From Mucidula mucida (Eukaryota; Basidiomycota; Agaricomycetes; Agaricales; Physalacriaceae): DNA of 14,983 nucleotides. A program made the position numbers and the translations under genes. The notes below the pieces were generated by a model, which was not told the origin of the DNA, did no database searches, and saw only the letters and a program-made list of their open reading frames with translations. The DNA lies in the NCBI GenBank assembly GCA_015501055.1, contig JADNYV010000820.1:1-14983 (forward strand). The letters run 5' to 3'. Positions 9,182 to 14,983 of the stretch are shown piece by piece. Within the stretch, counting starts at the first letter, position 1; each line of letters starts with the position of its first letter.

Positions 9182-10903
9182 CTATCTGGGAATAGCAATG
9201 ACCGTGTTATTGCCTCCACCGTTTGCGGCCAAATCCGACGTGACCTGTATAGTGAGGTCCATCCCATCATCAACCAGTTCTTTGAATAGAAAGCCTTCCT
9301 CTTCATCGAAAAGACGCGCGAAGGGCCTCCTGGGAAGCGGATGCTGGGCCTGCACAGCAAAGTAGAATGACCTAAGCCTTGCCAGTCCAGCGGTAGCGTC
9401 GCCCGACCAGCGCGCCTTGAGCATGGAAGCAAAGCGGCCGACCGGTCTGAAATAATCTAGCGACGAGTCAGGGTGTTGATGTATCTCAATGACCAAAGAC
9501 GACAAGAGGGGCAGAAAGGTGACCGTTTTCGTCGATACAACTTGGAGGAATTCCAGAGTAGTCACTATTTGATCCTGGTCGCTAACATCTGACTCGTCGT
9601 CGAGCTGCTGCACGTTTACGACCAAGGCGAGGAAAGTGAGGCTGTGTGTCTGGGAAAGGAGAGAATGGAGGGTATGGTCTGGTGAGGCAGCGAGTGGTAC
9701 ATTACTAAGTGAGAGGCGGGTAAGAGCACTCGAACAGTTGGAACGAATGAGCAGTCGTTGGAAGGCGTATAGGGTATCGTAGTGAGGCATGGCGGGTTCA
9801 GGATGAAAACCAACCTCCCGTAGACTCGGAAGAGTGAGAGCGTCGATGACAGACGGCGACTTGACTTCAAGCATGTACACATTCGAGCAGCTGATCGGGA
9901 TGTACGCTTCGTCGTTTTTGGAATCCCAGTAAGGTGTCAAGAGAATCTCAAGTGATGGACATTGTCCAATCACACGCAAACATGCCCTCCTTTCCTCCTC
10001 GCCTCCATCGAACTTCAGACAAATGAGGTTTAGCTCCGTGATTTGATGCCATGGAAATTTGACGTCGAGTGTGATTTTCCCAGAAAGAGTCAATTTGGTC
10101 AGACGAGGACAGTCTTGGAAGACAGACAAACCCGATTGTTCCCTCGGGTCTATTAGCTGAGAGCAATGGAGGACCACCGATTCAAGACGAGGAAGCCGAA
10201 TAGGAAGTGAAGCGTAGACCATATTCAAAGTCCCTCCGTAATCTGATATTTCTAACTCCTGCCACCGGTGCGATTCCGCAAGGATGTTGTCAAGTATGCA
10301 CTTTTGGATAGACGGATTAAGGGGGCAATATAGATCTGGTATGTCGTCGCTGAAAGATACATGCAACAATCCTTGGTGGGAACGCTGAATAACCGTCTCC
10401 AGGCGTTTTACGTCTCCTTCACGCTGCGCCATCACCGGAAATTGAATCTCCAGAGCCGACCAGAACGAAGTAAGGGCCAAAGCGATGTTTCGCCATCTCT
10501 GGCAGACGTGGCTGAGCTGCCAGATGAACCCAGACGCGTCAAACGCGTTGTCATCGAAAGCACCCCAAAGTGTCCATAGAAATATTTCCGACCAGATTTC
10601 CGAGGGGAGAGTGCGATGCAAGGAGACGAGGTTGGTGTACCTCTTCTGGACGTCTATCAACCTCGCTCGCTCTCCCTCCATCGACCTGATGACCTCGCGA
10701 AGGGATGCAATCTTGGAATCAATGGATGATATGTCGTTGGAGACAGTGGGTAAAATGGTGTGGCGGATGTGCGAGATCTCCTGGTCCGTCGCTGGGAGAT
10801 TCGAGGTGCGAAGCCGCTCGAGGAGCAAAGAGCTCTGGTATTCCTCTTCGTGATGGAGACTCCGTCTGGGGAAAGCACCACAGTTGGTGCATTGTTCCTC
10901 CAT
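9182..10903 (-). CDS. F-box/leucine-rich repeat-like protein, intact copy 2
   Basis: Uninterrupted 573-residue reading frame without introns. Its architecture is typical of the large F-box families of Agaricomycetes. It has an N-terminal CxxC pair (CTNCG, residues 5-9) and the segment LLERLRTSNLPATDQE, then a helical heptad region (about 55-92). The F-box follows (LPSEIWSEIFLW, then LSHVCQRWRNIA, about 96-148). After it come about 400 residues of degenerate Leu-rich repeats, such as CPRLTKLTLSG, ITELNLICLKF and SALTRLSLSNVPL. F-box proteins bind Skp1 through the F-box and present targets to an SCF ubiquitin ligase through the repeats; the target cannot be read from sequence. The frame stays open upstream to 11191, but ATG 10903 is chosen because it aligns with the start of copy 1 and the upstream peptide lacks family features. 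It is a tandem paralogue of 6727-8536 in the same orientation. Confidence 0.87.
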   Translation of the reverse strand: MEEQCTNCGAFPRRSLHHEEEYQSSLLLERLRTSNLPATDQEISHIRHTILPTVSNDISSIDSKIASLREVIRSMEGERARLIDVQKRYTNLVSLHRTLPSEIWSEIFLWTLWGAFDDNAFDASGFIWQLSHVCQRWRNIALALTSFWSALEIQFPVMAQREGDVKRLETVIQRSHQGLLHVSFSDDIPDLYCPLNPSIQKCILDNILAESHRWQELEISDYGGTLNMVYASLPIRLPRLESVVLHCSQLIDPREQSGLSVFQDCPRLTKLTLSGKITLDVKFPWHQITELNLICLKFDGGEEERRACLRVIGQCPSLEILLTPYWDSKNDEAYIPISCSNVYMLEVKSPSVIDALTLPSLREVGFHPEPAMPHYDTLYAFQRLLIRSNCSSALTRLSLSNVPLAASPDHTLHSLLSQTHSLTFLALVVNVQQLDDESDVSDQDQIVTTLEFLQVVSTKTVTFLPLLSSLVIEIHQHPDSSLDYFRPVGRFASMLKARWSGDATAGLARLRSFYFAVQAQHPLPRRPFARLFDEEEGFLFKELVDDGMDLTIQVTSDLAANGGGNNTVIAIPR

Positions 10904-11251
10904 TTTGAACGCAGGTCGGATCGAATAGCAAGAAATTTGCCACCTATAGAAATGGTAAGAAGGTATTCTGAAAGCGGTAAACTTTCCGCACGTATGAGAC
11001 GGTACAGTTTCTCGCACTGTAGATGACTTTGGGCAAGCGCGTCCCGAGAGCCAATGACGCGACTGAAGATGGTGGTTCGGAAGAAACCTCTTTGTGATCG
11101 ACATAAGTACATTGTAACATTGATACAAGTCAATACTAACAGCCTTCCTTATTAACATACAATAATGAAGTGTTATACATTTCAGATACAACAGACGTCG
11201 ATAGCAAGATTATAACGACATATTCTAATACTACATAGCGACAAAAACAAC
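10904..11251. other. Intergenic region upstream of F-box copy 2 and downstream of the Arb1-like gene
   Basis: About 348 bp, AT-rich near 11130-11250. It should carry the promoter and leader of F-box copy 2 and the 3' UTR of the Arb1-like gene. The minus-strand F-box frame is open through most of it, but without recognisable protein features. No RNA gene was seen. Confidence 0.5.
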
Positions 11252-12966
11252 TCAACAATCGGGGTGCGGCTCAACTACCTCTCCAGAAAACAAGTAATAG
11301 CTCGGCAACGTCGCTAGGAGCTTGCTTAAATACCACAACGCCTCCTCCCCTTTACCCCCATCACGGCGCACTATCTGGACAAACGTACCCTCCCAACCCC
11401 ATGCCCACCTTTAACACCGCTGCAGTCTCATCCTCGACTAGGATCACGATATCATCTTTCCACGGGTTATGGGCGCCCGGCGATGAGTCTTCGTCTGCTG
11501 CCAGAACGTGTTCTTTGGAAGCCTCTTCAATGACGGGATGATTTACCCGAGCGTCAGGCCACGGACTGAGGACAACCTTCGAAAACTTGTGTGCAGCTCT
11601 GACGACGCCGCATCAGTGGGAGGCGCGATAGCCGCAATACGTCTCGTAGAGCTTTCGATAATGCCAGTGGTATGGGTGAGGGCGAGAATGGGAGCCGTCG
11701 GTCCAAGCAACGTAGAAAGGGTCTTGCCCTCGGGAAGTTTCCAATCCGTCGTTGGAACGCCCCAGCCACTGTCCTCTGTACCGACATTATCGTCAACTGC
11801 GTCCTTCACCGCAGCGATTTCTACATCGATGCTAACAAATTCGACTCCTTGCTCCTGGAGGGATTTCGCAAACGCATCCTCTTCCGGTGTGACTTTGGAC
11901 GAGAAAGAAGCTGAGAGCGCGTTATGGAGAGCATCAGGAAGAGCCTTTGCAAGCTTGGAAGTCTGGAGCAGTTCAACAATGGCGAGATCCGCGACTTTGA
12001 GCGACTTTTTCAGCTCGTCCGCTCTGCCATCTAGGACATCGTTTTTGAGCAAGTAGATCAGGAAGAAGCGAACCAAGCGAGGAATTGTGAACAAGAAGCG
12101 ATCGGAACTGACAAACCGTTAGGATAAGGAGAGGCGTAAAGCCAAAAGATACATACTAGATGAGGCTTTGGTCAAACATGTACGACGAAAGAAAGATGGT
12201 GGTCATCTTCTCCGGATTGTCGCAAAAGTCAAAGAGTTTCTCGTTCTTTTCGGAATCAGCAATCTGCAACAAATCCTGGATTTCCTCGTCGGATTGGACG
12301 ACAGTGGGCGTTTTAGCATAGTTGGCATAAGGAGGACGAGGTTTGAGCGGTTTCTTGAGATTCTGACCGCGAAAGTCATCGCGCCTGATAACGTTCATCT
12401 CTTCATCAGAAAAGTCTGCTCCATCGTCCTCTTCGGGCGCGCCTTCGACGACTCTGTGCCAGATGGGCATATTCATGATGATACCAATGAAAATGAGGAA
12501 CTATTCATGAGTGAGCATAAAGCGTATAAGTCTATACAGAAGCTTACTTGATCCCACTGCTCGCGAACAGTCATGGAGGCATTCGGATCGAATTCGCGCG
12601 GCCACATACGGTTCCTCGCAAAATCTAGAGCTGCAGAGCGGACGCGATCAGTTACGGGTATGTTTCTAACGGTAGCATCAGCCACTGCTCAGAGTAGAAC
12701 GGAGATAGATGGTACGGATTATAGCCTCCCGGATGGATGTAGTCCTCGAGATCCTTCCACTCCTCGTGCCACTCCTTGCGTGGTCCGCTGGATTCCCAAT
12801 TACGCGACATTCCACCACGTCCTCGTCCGCGTCCGCGTCCCCGTTGATGATTATCATATTTCGGCCTGTTCGAGTCGCTAGCCTGAGCCCAATTAGGTGC
12901 ACTTTGTCCAGCACCATCAGCAGAGGATGCAGGCTGAACCTCGGAAGGAGTTTGGTCGATAGCCAT
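11252..12966 (-). CDS. Arb1-like protein (Argonaute siRNA chaperone subunit family), four exons, frame lesions near the C-terminus
   Basis: Proposed exons are 12716-12966, 12548-12665, 12157-12500 and 11252-12107, with introns of 50, 47 and 49 nt, giving about 522 residues. An Arg-Gly repeat (QRGRGRGRGRGG, about 41-52) precedes EDYIHPGGYN. Next come TDRVRSAALDFARNRMWPRE and REQWDQFLIFIGIIMNMPIW, then DNPEKMTTIFLSSY, YSDRFLFTIPRLVRFFLIYL and LKVADLAIVELLQTSKLAKA. The layout resembles fungal Arb1; in fission yeast Arb1 works with Arb2 and Ago1 in siRNA-dependent heterochromatin. The family call is from memory of the pattern. The C-terminus needs two frame changes: near 11582-11585 (ELHTSF to SKVVLSPWPD) and near 11387-11390 (VGMGLGG to TFVQIVRRD). 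They offset each other, and the last 45 codons end at TGA 11252-11254. A 64-nt intron with donor GTACGT could replace the second shift but would remove TFVQIVRR and following residues. The exon 1/2 junction is also uncertain: a single missing G at 12685 would equally join SPFYSEQ to ADATVRNIPV without an intron. Confidence 0.65.
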
Positions 12967-13080
12967 GATGGTTGTTGAAGGAAAAGAAAGAAAAGGACTT
13001 GAACTCTGAAAGAAGCATACTAGAAAGAAGCAATGAATGATGGCTGAAAGGAAAGACTGCCTGACACGGTCCGGGTGCCG

Positions 13081-13108
13081 ATTGGTCAGAATTTCTCGGA
13101 CTGATTGG
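13081..13108 (-). promoter_or_regulatory. Pair of CCAAT boxes upstream of the Arb1-like gene
   Basis: ATTGG on the + strand occurs at 13081-13085 and 13104-13108, so two CCAAT motifs (CCAATCG and CCAATCA) face the Arb1-like gene, about 115 and 140 bp upstream of its ATG. CCAAT boxes are bound by the HAP/NF-Y complex in fungi. They lie in the 219-bp gap between the TFIIIC gene stop and this start. Chance occurrence of one is likely; a same-direction pair at promoter distance is modest evidence. Confidence 0.4.
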
Positions 13109-13185
13109 AGGATACAAACTAGGTTACAACAAATACGATTTTCATAAATCAACCATGCTTGGAAAAATATCAGGACGCTACGAAT

Positions 13186-14983
13186 TCACTCAGATTCCGA
13201 ATCATCAACAACAGCAGTACCGCCTCTTAATCTCTCAACATCCCCGTACGGGAACTTGTCCCTCATCCACCGCCCTTCAAGACAATCCACCCGACACAAG
13301 CCACTACCTGTTGCACTCGCCAACATCCCCGCACAACCCAGCCCATTCCCTGCATTCCACACCACGCGCTGTACCCCCACTTCCCGCGGCCACGCCCCCG
13401 TCTTACTTGTCGGCGCCAACTCCGTGGGCAAGAATCGCTCTAGCATGCGGAACTCCCCCGTCTTGCGACTGTAGTCAAGTTGATAGATTTTGTGTATCCA
13501 GAACGGAACAGAACCTCCTCGACGGGTAGATCGTAGCATGTTGGTAGTGCTGAGAGCGCCATCAGCGCATGCAACGGCGAGTTGAGGGTGCATATCAGAC
13601 GTGCTTATGCACTACAAGACATAAGCGGCTAATAGAGACGAAGTAAAAAAGAATGTACCCAGACAGGTCCGCCAGGCTCCAACAGCGTATGCCCTCTTCC
13701 CAGCATACTAGGCGAGGCAGAATATGCCTTGACAATATTTTCGTGGTCGATGGTAATGGGCCCGCCAGCATACGGAGAGAAAATCATGGTGTTGATCACA
13801 TCTGGCAGGAAAATCATTAGTTCATGGACGAGTAGAAAGACTTGCAGCACCTCTCGTGCGGTTCATGACGGAGCCCCGGCCTTCTCTGATATCTGTCATA
13901 CATTCCATACCATCGTAGCCACCACTAGCAATGACTGTAGGATTCCCGTCCAGTCGAGGCGTCCCATCTGCTGAGCAAGGCGGCACCCTGATCCACGTTA
14001 GTGCCCTGATAGCGGACTGGTGGACTGGGACATAATGTGTTGGTAGAATGTCAACCACAGTAGATTTATCTACGACCGAATTAGAAGCGCCGAGCAAAAG
14101 CACGAAGATAGCGAACCTGGTGTGTATTCCTTGAGGGCTGCACCAATGTTGTATACGACAATAACGCCGTTCGTAGTGCCGATGGCGACGACATCGCTGT
14201 TCGCCCAGTCAAAGGACCAGCAGGCAGTTTCCACCATCTCGATGCGAATGATGGGGTCTGCAATATGTACTGCCAACAAAATGAGATACAACTGCTTGTT
14301 AAGACAATCTTAACGCACTGAACGATGGCCCGACGCGTCTCGCGGACAATCGGGGGATTCATAGACAGAGAATGTCCCGTCTTCAAGGTTCCACCCAGAA
14401 AACCAAGTCGTTTTGAAGTCTAAACGTCGTCAGTGCGACAGAGATTAAAAACAGCATAGCAACTGACCTTGTCGTGCGAAGGCAAAGGGCACCATTTCAA
14501 GTCATTGCAGGCCCAGATTCAATACAGAGGACGTCTCACAGCATACCAGACGCGTCGCATGCCCATATTTGAATAGACCCAAAGCAGGGCGGGGTGCTCT
14601 GACACCGACGTCTGGCGAATGATTCTTGGTCGGAAAGGCGCAACGGCAAGGTATTGTGTATATTGCGGCCTATGGATCCTTGAAGTCCGAATCAATCCTA
14701 CGAGCAAGAGTCTAACCTGCACGGGCGGAAGGATGGATAGGGCACCAGTCAAGGCCCCATACGGGAGCACCAGGGTTGAAGATATGCGCTTTACTTTCCG
14801 GTATAAAGTCGGCTAGTGATGGGTAAGACTAGTGGGTGTAGTGAGACAAGAGAACATACAATTCTTTCGAGACCCAAATCTTGAGAATTGTACACTTGTC
14901 TGGTTATCGTGGGGTCCGAGAAAACACGTTACAGGAGTAGGTGGGTTTAGTGTCCCATCGTCAGCCGCGAGTACGTCTGAGGG
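13186..14983 (-). CDS. TFIIIC WD-repeat subunit (Sfc6/Tfc6 type), 5' end beyond the window, with several frame lesions
   Basis: C-terminal part of a large WD40 protein matching the B-box-binding side subunit of TFIIIC (yeast Tfc6, fission yeast Sfc6), which helps recruit TFIIIB and pol III to tRNA genes in the nucleus. Visible exons are 14860-14983 (open at the window edge), 14717-14812, 14468-14669, 14315-14419, 14117-14269, 13851-14069, 13659-13801 and 13186-13611. Introns are 45-49 nt. Diagnostic segments in order are FNPGAPVWGLDWCPIHP, QYLAVA, HSPDVGVRAP, IQIWACDASG, CIESGPA, DLKWCPLPSHDK, EDGTFSVYESPD, ACWSFDWANSDVVAIGTTNG, VPVHQSAIRALTW, VIASGGYDGMECMTDIR, GRGHTLLEPGGPVW and VHKIYQLDYSRKTGE. 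The last five exons (13186-14269 plus most of the fourth) join cleanly. Upstream, the frame must shift near 14385, 14505, 14578-14580 and 14634-14636, an in-frame TGA sits at 14536-14538, and the 14669/14717 exon junction is off by one base. So either the sequence is faulty here or this copy is broken. Confidence 0.8.

Noticed and set aside
10904..11191. Extending the F-box copy 2 protein upstream by 96 residues.
   Set aside because: The upstream peptide has no family features, and copy 1 starts at the position equivalent to ATG 10903.
13155..13974. Plus-strand open frames opposite the TFIIIC gene.
   Set aside because: They are shadows of minus-strand exons with clear WD-protein content.
1..14983. 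Transposons, CRISPR arrays, viral genes or a biosynthetic cluster.
   Set aside because: No transposase, integrase, reverse transcriptase, long terminal repeat, spaced repeat array or enzyme cluster was seen on either strand.

Overview
This looks like a window of nuclear DNA from a basidiomycete fungus, most likely an Agaricomycete. The protein genes are cut by many short GT..AG introns, almost all 45-63 nt, usually with a CTNA(C/T)-like branch site near the acceptor. The gene families fit too: a split-RGS membrane protein, F-box/leucine-rich proteins with an N-terminal Cys pair, an Arb1-like protein and a TFIIIC WD-repeat subunit. Gene models below are hand-built from splice signals, reading phase and recall of family conservation. 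No database search was run.

Layout. One gene lies on the + strand: an intron-containing tRNA-Arg(UCG) at 206-289. About 900 bp with no recognised gene follows. All six protein genes are on the minus strand, so they are transcribed right to left: a partial TFIIIC subunit of the Sfc6/Tfc6 type (13186 to beyond the window end), an Arb1-like protein (11252-12966), an intact F-box protein (9182-10903), a broken paralogous F-box copy (6727-8536), a conserved coiled-coil protein of unknown function (3262-6355) and an RGS-domain membrane protein (1191-2715).

The genes do not form an obvious pathway. RGS proteins attenuate G-protein signalling, F-box proteins feed substrates to SCF ubiquitin ligases, Arb1 belongs to the fission-yeast Argonaute siRNA chaperone complex, and TFIIIC recruits the RNA polymerase III machinery to tRNA genes such as the one here. 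The two F-box genes are tandem paralogues.

The most unusual property is the number of single-base lesions in otherwise well-conserved coding sequence. At least one is in the RGS gene, two or three in the Arb1-like gene, several plus an in-frame TGA in the TFIIIC gene, and a frameshift plus a nonsense codon in one F-box copy. Several of the indels fall in short homopolymer runs, which points to assembly error. However, the coiled-coil gene and the second F-box gene are free of them, so real decay or a divergent haplotype cannot be excluded. Two other leads are a candidate dynein-light-chain (LC8) binding motif in the coiled-coil protein and an unusually short predicted intron in the same gene.
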